6,952 nt of DNA from Methylomonas sp. (GCA_026989715.1 JALSIU010000010.1:1-6952), one strand, 5' to 3'; counted from the first letter of the stretch, positions 1 through 5,878 are shown. The notes: generated from the sequence alone by a model not told the origin. Translations and numbers: made by a program.

Positions 1-219
1 CTGTGTAAAACGCGGAAACTCCGCATCCATTTTCAATTGAATACGCGCCGTTAAAAAAGCAAAACTTTCTAATAATCGCTCTACATAAGGGTCTGCACAC
101 TCTGCCCCCCCTAAATCCAAACTTGCGGCGATTTTAGGGTATTGCTGTGCAAATTCAGCCCCCATCTCCCGAATAAACTGTAATTCACGTTGATAATACT
201 CAAGAAAGCGCGGAATCAT
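1..219 (-). CDS. tssF: TssF (ImpG/VasA family) T6SS baseplate protein, N-terminal 73 codons only
   Basis: TssF is a large T6SS baseplate wedge subunit, usually around 600 residues, that works with TssE, TssG and TssK at the cytoplasmic base of the apparatus. Only the start is present, and the frame is still open at the window edge. The fragment begins MIPRFLEYYQREL, followed by an FIREMGAEFAQQYPKIA segment (about residues 15-31), then DPYVERLLESFAFLTARI (about 43-60) and KMDAEFPRF. This is the characteristic N terminus of the family: the YYxREL and EFAxxYPKIA motifs, then the DPxVERLLEsFAFLtARI helix. The ATG overlaps the TssE stop in an ATGA arrangement (ATG at 219-217, TGA at 218-216), which fixes the start and suggests translational coupling. 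Family assignment is firm. Nothing can be said about the rest of the protein. Confidence 0.95.
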   Translation of the reverse strand, partial: MIPRFLEYYQRELQFIREMGAEFAQQYPKIAASLDLGGAECADPYVERLLESFAFLTARIQLKMDAEFPRFTQ

Positions 220-905
220 CTACTTTCCTTTTCATGAAAATCATAAACATTAACACTGCCGCTTTCTAATTCAAATTCTGTGCGCAAATGCAAGTGCAAA
301 GGCTCCGGTTCTGCCCATAACTGTCCTTCTATTTCAAATGTCACCGCATTATGGTCAAACATACTTTGGTCAGCTAAAATTTTCACAAAAAGCGTTTGTT
401 GTATAATGCGGGGTTCAAAATCAATAATTGACTGTTTCAGCATCCGCTCAATACTACGTATATCAACGCCGGACACTGTTTTACCCGTTAAATCAGACAT
501 GCCGTAGTTGATTACCGAACGCCGGACTTCTTGATAATGTTGCAATGCATTATCTATTTCGTATTGCCTCGCATTGAGCAGCCAATTTAAATCCCTTTTG
601 ACACATGCTCTAATTTCCTTTAGCGAACTAACAGAAGCGGTCAAAATACCAAACTGCGCATGCGCTTGATCTAATTGTTGCTGTAAAGTTTTATATTTTT
701 TTTTATACTCTGCTGGCGGCAACTCCTTTTGTTGGCCTAAAAGCACCGTTAAGTCTTTTTCCAACTGCTTTATTTTTTGCTGCTGCAATTGTATTGAACT
801 ATTAATCGGATCATCGTTGGTCAGTCGGTCAAGCAACGAAGGCAAAAAGCGTTCTTTGGGTAGCGTCCTAGCCACCTTGCGCAACCTCTGCAAGGATTGG
901 TTCAT
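216..905 (-). CDS. tssE: TssE, gp25/lysozyme-like T6SS baseplate protein with an internal coiled-coil insertion
   Basis: TssE is the T6SS homologue of phage T4 gp25, the baseplate protein from which sheath assembly starts. Numbering is from the ATG at 905 (229 residues). The family signature is LPSLLDRLTNDDP at 21-33, then a helix ending KRDLNWLLNAR at 103-113, VRRSVINYGMSDLTG at 127-141, FEPRI at 163-167, and the C-terminal strands FEIEGQLWAEPEPLHLHLRTEFELESGSV. Between residues 35 and 95 lies an extra segment rich in Gln, Lys and Leu that looks like two coiled-coil helices broken at ELPPAEY (61-67). Most TssE proteins I know are about 130-180 residues and pass straight from the LLDRL motif to the WLLN helix. 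The start is uncertain. ATG 905 has a poor Shine-Dalgarno and overlaps tagJ. An in-frame TTG lies upstream at 917. An in-frame GTG at 875 has AGAGG 9 nt upstream and would nearly abolish the overlap. The LLDRL core is kept in every case. Confidence 0.93.
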   Translation of the reverse strand: MNQSLQRLRKVARTLPKERFLPSLLDRLTNDDPINSSIQLQQQKIKQLEKDLTVLLGQQKELPPAEYKKKYKTLQQQLDQAHAQFGILTASVSSLKEIRACVKRDLNWLLNARQYEIDNALQHYQEVRRSVINYGMSDLTGKTVSGVDIRSIERMLKQSIIDFEPRIIQQTLFVKILADQSMFDHNAVTFEIEGQLWAEPEPLHLHLRTEFELESGSVNVYDFHEKESR

Positions 906-1686
906 GATTAAACGCAATGTGCCTAATATCCATTAAGGCATATTCATCTACATCGGTTGCTAAAATTTTCTGACCGATGCCTAAAAATACATCAGCCCCA
1001 CAATCTTGCCATTCTGTTTTTCGGGATAGCGCCACTAAAGGGTCGTACTGATAGGAAAACGGGTAACGACTAGGCAATATGCCATAACTTTCCCCCCCAT
1101 TTACCCACTTAAAATGCGCAGGCAACCAAACGACATCACGCAAATCAGCAGGCTCATCAATAACAATAGAGGCAATATTTTCAATCGGAATCCATAAATA
1201 ACGTCCATCAATCATTGCCTCAATCACCGGCCCTAACCGCGCATCACTATCCGCCAACCATGCAAACACCTGTTCATCAATTACCCCAGAGCTAGCCGGT
1301 GCAAGTTCAAATGCTTGTAGACGTAATGCTTGTGATTTTTGATACTCGCCTTGTGCCGTCAATTTAAGTGCCTGTATCAATAGAGCAACCCAGGCATTAG
1401 GCTTACCAAAAATAATAGGCTCGCTTTTTGCTAAAAAAACATTTTCACGCAAACGCTCGCAAGCAATAACTTGCCGATACATAGAAACCATTGCAAGCGT
1501 ACCTGCATCCAGTTCACCCGCAACATTTAACTGTGTTAATGCGCGCTCCCACTCACCTAAAACAGCCAATAATTGAAATAAAAACACACGTAATTCAGCT
1601 TTTGCCGGATTAGCACGTATTTGAGATTGCAACTGCTTCAAAGCAGCCAAGACATCGCCTTGCTGTAATAATTCTTCTATTGTCAT
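868..1686 (-). CDS. tagJ: TagJ (ImpE/HsiE family) T6SS accessory protein
   Basis: TagJ is a cytoplasmic accessory protein found in a subset of T6SSs. In P. aeruginosa its homologue HsiE1 binds the N-terminal helix of the sheath protein TssB and has been linked to ClpV-dependent sheath recycling. The 272-residue product has the usual family length. Residues 1-130 are helical and TPR-like, with repeated LLQQGDVLAAL, LRVFLFQLLAVLGEWERAL and ALKLTAQGEYQKS elements. The C-terminal half has the ImpE hallmarks: FAWLADSDARLGPVIEAMIDGRY (141-163), WIPIENI (165-171), DLRDVVWLPA (181-190), and an ILPSRYP segment near 203-209. The ATG at 1686 has only a weak GGGTGA-like Shine-Dalgarno. A 151-bp gap with a strong hairpin separates it from hcp. 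The 3' end overlaps tssE if tssE starts at 905. Its place between hcp and tssE matches the H1-type cluster. Confidence 0.95.
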   Translation of the reverse strand: MTIEELLQQGDVLAALKQLQSQIRANPAKAELRVFLFQLLAVLGEWERALTQLNVAGELDAGTLAMVSMYRQVIACERLRENVFLAKSEPIIFGKPNAWVALLIQALKLTAQGEYQKSQALRLQAFELAPASSGVIDEQVFAWLADSDARLGPVIEAMIDGRYLWIPIENIASIVIDEPADLRDVVWLPAHFKWVNGGESYGILPSRYPFSYQYDPLVALSRKTEWQDCGADVFLGIGQKILATDVDEYALMDIRHIAFNHEPILAEVAQGG

Positions 1687-1723
1687 AAATCACCCACAAA
1701 CGATGCTCGCTATTTTAGATTTT

Positions 1724-1765
1724 AATACACTTCGCACAACAAGCAGTCGTTATGCGAAGTACATT
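1724..1765 (-). promoter_or_regulatory. Strong RNA hairpin between hcp and tagJ
   Basis: In the minus-strand transcript, positions 1765-1747 can pair without interruption with 1724-1742. This gives 19 consecutive pairs (15 Watson-Crick, 4 G-U) closed by a 4-nt CUGC loop at 1746-1743. The core ACTTCGCA/TGCGAAGT is an exact inverted repeat. The four G-U pairs would be A-C mismatches in a plus-strand RNA, so the fold favours the sense transcript. It starts 72 nt after the hcp stop and ends 37 nt before the tagJ ATG. No U-run follows, so it is not a classical intrinsic terminator. Inferred roles are a 3' barrier protecting the abundant hcp message, an mRNA processing site, or attenuation of tagJ and the genes beyond. 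I see the structure directly; the role is not demonstrated. Confidence 0.7.
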
Positions 1766-1837
1766 TTCCCTGACATCTTTTAATCGCAATACCCTTATCC
1801 AAATACTCATATCGGTATATTACAAACAGTATCGACT

Positions 1838-2320
1838 TTAAGCGTCAACACTTTCTACCAGACTCCATTTTTTACCTTTCAAATTGCCTGCATCACCTTT
1901 ATCACTCACAGGAGCATATGAAACCTCAATAGTATCATACACATAGCTACAATTCATAACAGGTCGCTCTGAACCGCCGCCACTGATTGAAACAGACTGA
2001 ATCATTAAATTGGTAAATTTATACTGCCAATAGGTTGATTTTTTTCCCGTTTCTTGACAAACGTCCAGTGTCGCGTTTGCAATATGCGCTCCGGAAGCAC
2101 AAAACATTTGCTGATCGACCGTACTAGAATCGACATATTGCGTCGTACTCAACGCTTGAAAATCTGCACGCGCGGCGCCACGACCACCAACCCCACCAGG
2201 GGAAGACATAGGTTGACTGACACCACAAGAAAAACCCATAATTTCGATCCATTTTTTATGATCTTTATCAGTGGCTTCACCGTCGATACCCTCAAGCTGT
2301 AAAAAGCTACTTGTTGCCAT
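1838..2320 (-). CDS. hcp: Hcp, T6SS inner-tube protein
   Basis: Hcp forms hexameric rings that stack into the inner tube propelled by sheath contraction. It also carries effectors, and it is secreted. The 160-residue product has the family pattern: an N-terminal FLQLEGIDGEATDKDHKKWIEI strand pair (about 6-27), the glycine-rich loop SSPGGVGGRG (39-48), FQALSTTQYVDSST (54-67), SGAHIANATLDVC (76-88), and a C-terminal SYVYDTIEVSYAPVSDKG segment. No signal peptide is present, as expected, and the length is normal for Hcp1-type proteins (about 160-170). ATG 2320 is preceded by TTTGGAGAA with GGAG about 9 nt upstream, a good ribosome binding site. Four cysteines (32, 74, 88, 124) are more than I would expect. 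The gene sits 134 bp downstream of tssC and may have extra expression of its own, but I found no convincing promoter in that gap. Confidence 0.97.
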   Translation of the reverse strand: MATSSFLQLEGIDGEATDKDHKKWIEIMGFSCGVSQPMSSPGGVGGRGAARADFQALSTTQYVDSSTVDQQMFCASGAHIANATLDVCQETGKKSTYWQYKFTNLMIQSVSISGGGSERPVMNCSYVYDTIEVSYAPVSDKGDAGNLKGKKWSLVESVDA

Positions 2321-2363
2321 AATCTATTCTCCAAATTAAATAAACATTTACGTTACTTACAAA

Positions 2364-2389
2364 ACGTATGTAAAAAACATAGCATACGT
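2364..2389. repeat. 7-bp inverted repeat in the tssC-hcp spacer
   Basis: ACGTATG at 2364-2370 is repeated in inverted form as CATACGT at 2383-2389, separated by 12 A-rich bases. The right arm lies within the 8-bp palindrome ATACGTAT (2384-2391). The element is 44-69 bp upstream of the hcp ATG. It could be a weak hairpin in the tssC-hcp mRNA or a protein binding site. No U-run follows it closely enough for an intrinsic terminator, and I cannot assign a regulator. Confidence 0.3.
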
Positions 2390-2454
2390 ATCACCTAAGG
2401 AGCGAGCATGCAAAACACCAAAACACACACTCCCTCTGTTAGAGCCTAGGGCTA

Positions 2455-3954
2455 TTAAGCCCCTTTTTCTGAAGGCAGTTTTGAAACCAACCTTAATGAA
2501 ACGGTCAAGCCTTCTAATTGATAATGCGGCCGCAAAAAGAATTTTGATGAATAATAACCGGGATTACCTTCAATTTCTTCCACGACCACTTCGGCTGATG
2601 CCAAAGGCCGTCTTGCCTTATCTGCCTCTGAGGCAGTCGCAGGATTTGGTTCTACATAATTATCAATCCATAAATTCAGCCATTTTTCCATATCATCTCG
2701 TTCTTTAAACGAGCCAATTTTATCTCTGACAATACATTTTAAATAATGCGCAAATCGACAAGTAGAAAATAAATAAGGCAATCTAGCCGCTAAATTAGCA
2801 TTCGCAGTGGCATCAGGGTCATCATATTCGGCAGGTTTTTGCAATGATTGCGCACCGATAAAAGCAGCAAAATCAGAATTCTTTTTATGCAATAAGGGCA
2901 TAAAGCCATTTTTTGCCAACTCAGCCTCACGCCGATCACTAATCGCAATCTCAGTAGGGCATTTCATATCAACTCCGCCATCATCCGTCGGAAAGGTATG
3001 TGCAGGCAAACCTTCAACAGCCCCGCCGGATTCTATACCTCGAATCCGAGAGCACCAACCATACAGCTTAAAGGATTGGTTAATGTTAACCGCCATCGCA
3101 TACGCCGAGTTTGCCCACGTATAATGATCATGCGCCGCATTTTCAACATCTTCTTCAAAATCAAACTCTTCAACAGGGTCAGTTGTCGCACCATAAGGCA
3201 AACGCGATAGAAAACGCGGCATCGTTAAGCCAATATAGCGTGAATCTTCCGACTCTCTTAACGAACGCCAAGGCGCGTATTCGGGAGTTTGAAAAATTTT
3301 GGTTAAATCTCTAGGGTCTGCCAATTCCTGCCAAGAATCCATATTCATTAATTTTGGTGCCGCCGCAGCAATAAAAGGCATATGGGCAGCCGCTGAAATT
3401 TGTGCCATCCCATTTAAAAACTCAACATCCGGCGGTGTATGATCAAATTCATAATCGCCCACCATACAACCAAATGGCTCACCACCAAACTGACCATATT
3501 CATGTTCATATATTTTCTTAAATAAAGGGCTTTGATCCCAAGCCGTCCCTTTAAATTTTTTCAGGGTTTTATGCACCTCTTTTTTGGAAATATTGAGAAC
3601 ACGAATTTTTAACATTTCATCCGTTTCTGTATTATTCACTAAATGGTGCAAGCCACGCCAGCTACCTTCCAATTTTTGAAAATCTGCGTGATGTAAAATT
3701 AAATTAACCTGATCACTTAAACGCTTATCAATTTCTGCAATCATAGCCTCAATCGACTTGACCGCATCACCTGAAATTAAAGCCGTATCCGCCAAAGCTT
3801 GCTCAGCCAAGGTTTTAACCGCATCTTCAACCGCCTCTTTGGCACGGTCTGATTTTGGCTTAAACTCTTTTTGCAATAACGCCGAAAAATCACCCTCTTC
3901 TTGTGTGGTAGCCTCTGCCGCAGTGCCGGTTGCTTCTACTTCTGTTTCAGCCAT
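2455..3954 (-). CDS. tssC: TssC (VipB/HsiC family), large subunit of the contractile sheath
   Basis: TssC pairs with TssB to build the cytoplasmic contractile sheath around the Hcp tube; the contracted sheath is disassembled by the ATPase ClpV. The 499-residue product has the normal length. Visible family segments are EGSWRGLHHLV (96-106), FGCMVGDYEFDH (161-172), ISAAAHMPFIAAAAP (186-200), EDSRYIGLTMPRFLSRLPYG (236-255), FKLYGWCSRIRGIESGGAVEG (295-315), FIGAQSLQKP (365-374), ANLAARLPYLFSTCRFAHYLK (386-406), and the closing sheath strands YYSSKFFLRPHYQLEGLTVSLRLVSKLP (467-494). The N-terminal ~35 residues are acidic and low-complexity. Only two bases separate its ATG from the tssB stop, and the Shine-Dalgarno lies in the last tssB codons, so the two sheath subunits should be made in step. 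Nothing suggests truncation or frameshift. Confidence 0.98.
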   Translation of the reverse strand: MAETEVEATGTAAEATTQEEGDFSALLQKEFKPKSDRAKEAVEDAVKTLAEQALADTALISGDAVKSIEAMIAEIDKRLSDQVNLILHHADFQKLEGSWRGLHHLVNNTETDEMLKIRVLNISKKEVHKTLKKFKGTAWDQSPLFKKIYEHEYGQFGGEPFGCMVGDYEFDHTPPDVEFLNGMAQISAAAHMPFIAAAAPKLMNMDSWQELADPRDLTKIFQTPEYAPWRSLRESEDSRYIGLTMPRFLSRLPYGATTDPVEEFDFEEDVENAAHDHYTWANSAYAMAVNINQSFKLYGWCSRIRGIESGGAVEGLPAHTFPTDDGGVDMKCPTEIAISDRREAELAKNGFMPLLHKKNSDFAAFIGAQSLQKPAEYDDPDATANANLAARLPYLFSTCRFAHYLKCIVRDKIGSFKERDDMEKWLNLWIDNYVEPNPATASEADKARRPLASAEVVVEEIEGNPGYYSSKFFLRPHYQLEGLTVSLRLVSKLPSEKGA

Positions 3955-3956
3955 TA

Positions 3957-4499
3957 TTAACCCTCCCCAGCTTCATTGTTATCATCCGCAGCTCCTGCTT
4001 CTGCATCAGGTTTTGGTGCGGCCGCTAAAGACTGTAACAAAGCGGGGTCATTTAAAGCATTTGCAATCAATTCTTCTGCCCCCCCTTTACCATCCATATA
4101 CGTCAATAAATTAGCAAGTTGCGTACGCGCTTGTAATAAATTACTCAGCCCATCCACCTTACTCGCAATCGCGGCCGGCGAGAAATCATCCATACTCTCA
4201 AAAGTCAGGTCAACACTTAAGTTGCCTTCTCCTGTCAAGACATTAGGGACTTGAAAAGCCACACGCGGTTTCATGGATTTCAATCGGTCATCAAAATTAT
4301 CTACATCAATTTCTAAAAAGTCTCGATCACCAACGGGAGCGAGTGCCTCGGCCGGCTTACCGGATAAATCTGCCATAACTCCCATCACAAAAGGCAGTTG
4401 AACTTTCTTCTCAGCACCATATAGCTCAACTTCATATTCAATCTGCACCCTTGGTGCTCTATTGCGAGCAATAAACTTTTGACTACTTGCTTTAGCCAT
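3957..4499 (-). CDS. tssB: TssB (VipA/HsiB family), small subunit of the contractile sheath
   Basis: TssB is the small sheath subunit that interlocks with TssC; sheath contraction drives the Hcp tube outward. The 180-residue product begins with SSQKFIARNRAPRVQIEYEV (5-24), then LPFVMGVMADLSG (35-47), RDFLEIDVDNFDDRL (59-73), MKPRVAFQVPNVL (76-88), LTFESMDDFSPAAI (98-111), and the helical LLQARTQLANLLTYMDGK (121-138). It ends in a NDPALLQSLA helix (150-159) and an acidic Ala/Asp/Glu tail. The SSQKFIARN-type N terminus is that of the H1-like, TagJ-containing T6SS class, in which this helix is the TagJ contact. That agrees with tagJ being present four genes along. ATG 4499 follows a strong GGGAGG with a 6-nt spacer. 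The gene lies 57-60 bp after tssA. Confidence 0.98.
   Translation of the reverse strand: MAKASSQKFIARNRAPRVQIEYEVELYGAEKKVQLPFVMGVMADLSGKPAEALAPVGDRDFLEIDVDNFDDRLKSMKPRVAFQVPNVLTGEGNLSVDLTFESMDDFSPAAIASKVDGLSNLLQARTQLANLLTYMDGKGGAEELIANALNDPALLQSLAAAPKPDAEAGAADDNNEAGEG
3961..3968 (-). promoter_or_regulatory. tssC ribosome binding site inside the 3' end of tssB
   Basis: The minus strand reads GGGGAGGG, then TTAATA, then the tssC ATG. The purine-rich Shine-Dalgarno is built from the last Ala-Gly-Glu-Gly codons of tssB, six bases before the tssC start. Ribosomes finishing tssB therefore sit on the tssC start region, favouring matched output of the two sheath subunits. Confidence 0.75.
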
Positions 4500-4559
4500 T
4501 ATCGGCCTCCCGTTTAATTATTTTTATTCATCGTTATGTTGTCATGCAATGCTTTCGAC

Positions 4560-5624
4560 CTAATCATCATCGTCATCATCGTCTTCCTTTATACCACAAA
4601 TATTTTCCGCTTGGTCAATCCCATCGGGGGTCATATCTCTTAAAATAGCCATAAAGTCCATCGACATTAATTTTTTGGCTCTTTGCAATAGAAACGGTAC
4701 AGGGCTTGATGGTTCATTCAGCTCAAAATATTGACAGATGTCATCAATAGCCCGCATCGCATCAGCGCGGGAATGTACTCCTTCTTGTCGACTAACCTTA
4801 GCACCTCCGGTGCGCGAGGCCGAGTCGGTGTTAGCCGTATCCATCCCGTCAAATTCACTCGCACCGGCATCATCTTGAAATTCGGATCGTTGTTGCAACT
4901 GTTGCTCAACAAAAGCGGCAATATGTTGCAATAAACTGGCCATATCGCTAAAAACAGGGGCATTCATGGCTCCCGCCTTCTCTGTCAGTACGCTAGTCAA
5001 TGTATTGAGTTGCTCTAATGCCTGCTTAATTGAGGCCGCTAAATTTTGTAACCCCTCAAAATCTGTCTCAATAAAAGCACCTTCAATAATTGACATTTTG
5101 GGCACTTCTTCATCCTCAACCGGATTAGCCCTGCCCTCGGCAACTTCAATATCTTGCCAAGAAAAATTTCCGAGTGCTGATTGGGTTAGTGGGATATGCT
5201 GAATAGGCTTTCTAAATAAGGCATAATCGTTTAATGCACTTAAGGTGTTCATGCGCAAAATAGGGTAGTCATCTTCGGGGTCTTGTACTGGATAAACCTC
5301 ATCCCAGTAATTTTCCATCCAGCCATTTAAAAGAGCTAGGCCTTGCTCTAAGCCTGCAAACCCGTCAGAGCGCACTAAAGCACAAATAAGTGGCATAGCA
5401 ACTTGCACATCTTTGGTTCTTGTTAATAGATCCAGCGCTAAACGACGTACTACTTTCCAATCGGGCTCTTCTGCAGGAAGAATAGAATCCCCCATCTGTC
5501 GCTCTTCAACAAACCGGTTTTCATCCTCTAACAATAAGAAGTCTGCATCTTCCTCAAGATTTTCACCACACGGCGCATCAGGTGATATTTCACTCAATAA
5601 TGCATCCAAATCAATTGCAGCCAC
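4560..5624 (-). CDS. tssA: TssA (ImpA N-terminal domain), short TssA1-like T6SS protein
   Basis: TssA proteins act with the baseplate and coordinate assembly and extension of the tail tube and sheath. The 354-residue product starts with an ImpA_N domain: LLSEISPDAPCGENLEEDADF at about 9-29, the ERQMGDS motif at about 40-46, and PDWKVVRRLALDLLTRTKDVQVA at about 54-76. GLALLNGWMENYWDEVYPVQDPEDDYPILRMNTLSAL (about 94-130) follows. The C-terminal part (SRADAMRAIDDICQYFELNEPSSPVPFLLQRAKKL, about 285-320) is the VasJ-like end of short TssA proteins. The length matches the short, TssA1-like class better than the long ~500-residue class. The start is GTG, supported by AAGGAG six bases upstream. The protein ends in seven consecutive Asp residues after KE, an unusual acidic tail. 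It is the first gene after the 254-bp promoter region. Confidence 0.95.
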   Translation of the reverse strand: MAAIDLDALLSEISPDAPCGENLEEDADFLLLEDENRFVEERQMGDSILPAEEPDWKVVRRLALDLLTRTKDVQVAMPLICALVRSDGFAGLEQGLALLNGWMENYWDEVYPVQDPEDDYPILRMNTLSALNDYALFRKPIQHIPLTQSALGNFSWQDIEVAEGRANPVEDEEVPKMSIIEGAFIETDFEGLQNLAASIKQALEQLNTLTSVLTEKAGAMNAPVFSDMASLLQHIAAFVEQQLQQRSEFQDDAGASEFDGMDTANTDSASRTGGAKVSRQEGVHSRADAMRAIDDICQYFELNEPSSPVPFLLQRAKKLMSMDFMAILRDMTPDGIDQAENICGIKEDDDDDDD

Positions 5625-5630
5625 CCAATT

Positions 5631-5636
5631 CTCCTT
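5631..5636 (-). promoter_or_regulatory. Shine-Dalgarno AAGGAG that fixes the GTG start of tssA
   Basis: AAGGAG on the minus strand is followed by six bases (AATTGG) and then GTG. It is a close match to the anti-Shine-Dalgarno at good spacing, and the GTG is followed directly by the expected N terminus of the ImpA domain. No ATG upstream or nearby downstream has comparable support. Confidence 0.85.
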
Positions 5637-5682
5637 AAAAATTACCTATCTTTATTTGCATAAATTTAAAATCTAAGCCTGA

Positions 5683-5688
5683 AATATA
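5683..5688 (-). promoter_or_regulatory. Candidate -10 element (TATATT) of the tssA promoter
   Basis: TATATT on the minus strand (5688 down to 5683) matches TATAAT at 5 of 6 positions. A transcript starting about 6-7 bases later (near 5676-5675) would leave a leader of about 51 nt to the tssA GTG. The place for a -35 box (17-bp spacer, 5711-5706) reads ACATTT, a poor -35 that overlaps the CRP-type site. This is the usual look of an activator-dependent class II promoter. The start site is inferred, not seen. Confidence 0.5.
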
Positions 5689-5708
5689 ACAAAATAATAC
5701 ATAAAAAA

Positions 5709-5724
5709 TGTGATGCAGTTCACA
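5709..5724 (-). promoter_or_regulatory. CRP/Vfr-type operator upstream of tssA
   Basis: The sequence TGTGATGCAGTTCACA has both half-sites of the CRP consensus, TGTGA-N6-TCACA, with no mismatch, and A/T-rich flanks (AAA before, TAA after) as in the extended 22-bp consensus. The centre (between 5716 and 5717) lies about 41 bp upstream of the start site inferred from TATATT, the class II activator position. A cAMP-receptor-protein homologue (CRP in enteric bacteria and vibrios, Vfr in pseudomonads) would be the ligand. cAMP-CRP is known to affect hcp expression in Vibrio cholerae. Direct control of this operon is inference. Confidence 0.72.
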
Positions 5725-5790
5725 TAATATCTAATCACAAGACTAACAGCTAAACTAGCCATAAAAACACCTGTATTAAATTCACTGCTA

Positions 5791-5805
5791 TATAACAAAG
5801 TTATA
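5791..5805. repeat. AT-rich inverted repeat TATAAC-AAA-GTTATA
   Basis: A 6-bp perfect inverted repeat with a 3-bp centre lies in the pppA-tssA spacer, about 67-81 bp upstream of the CRP-type site relative to tssA transcription. It could be an operator or a weak hairpin. In AT-rich DNA such a repeat can arise by chance, so no function is assigned. Confidence 0.25.
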
Positions 5806-5844
5806 ATATTATTTATTTTCAATATTTTCCATTACTGCCAAGCC

Positions 5845-5861
5845 TGAGTGAATTTCACCCA
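5845..5861 (-). other. Short hairpin just after pppA
   Basis: In the minus transcript 5861-5855 pairs with 5845-5851 (7 pairs, one G-U, loop of 3), extendable by one more U-G pair. It begins 17 nt after the pppA stop. No U-run follows (the next bases are GGCTTGGCAG), so it does not qualify as an intrinsic terminator. It may mark the 3' end of the tagF-pppA message. Confidence 0.35.
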
Positions 5862-5878
5862 ATACCAAACAGATAAAC

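Larger units (their letters stand above)
5625..5878. other. 254-bp AT-rich pppA-tssA spacer
   Basis: This gap separates the regulatory pair from the structural genes and holds no plausible gene. Reading in the direction of transcription it contains a short hairpin after pppA (5861-5845), an AT-rich inverted repeat TATAAC-AAA-GTTATA (5791-5805), the CRP-type operator (5709-5724), a -10-like TATATT (5688-5683) and the tssA Shine-Dalgarno (5636-5631). The 10-mer ATATAACAAA occurs twice on the plus strand, at 5684-5693 and 5790-5799; the first copy overlaps the -10 element. Confidence 0.8.

Noticed and set aside
2149..2334. Minus-strand 61-codon frame starting just upstream of hcp
   Set aside because: It is out of frame within hcp, its start overlaps the hcp Shine-Dalgarno region, and hcp itself is unmistakable.
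2432..2451. Possible intrinsic terminator after tssC
   Set aside because: CTCT/AGAG and CCC/GGG arms give only a short, interrupted stem, and the following region is mixed GU rather than a U-run.
2807..3124. Plus-strand open frame of 105 codons opposite tssC
   Set aside because: It lies wholly inside the well-conserved tssC gene on the other strand, has no recognisable protein features and no upstream ribosome binding site; it is a shadow frame.
3758..4114. Plus-strand open frame of 118 codons spanning the tssB-tssC junction
   Set aside because: Its Ala/Ser-rich composition is the complement of the acidic Ala/Glu-rich ends of TssC and TssB. No support as a gene.
5845..5861. Second CRP-like or terminator element after pppA
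   Set aside because: GTGA and TCAC are only three bases apart, not the six needed for CRP, and the hairpin lacks a U-run needed for an intrinsic terminator.
5625..5878. Sigma-54 promoter for the tssA operon
   Set aside because: Some T6SS clusters use sigma-54, so I looked for TGGCAC-N5-TTGC. A TGGCA occurs but has no TTGC partner at the right distance.
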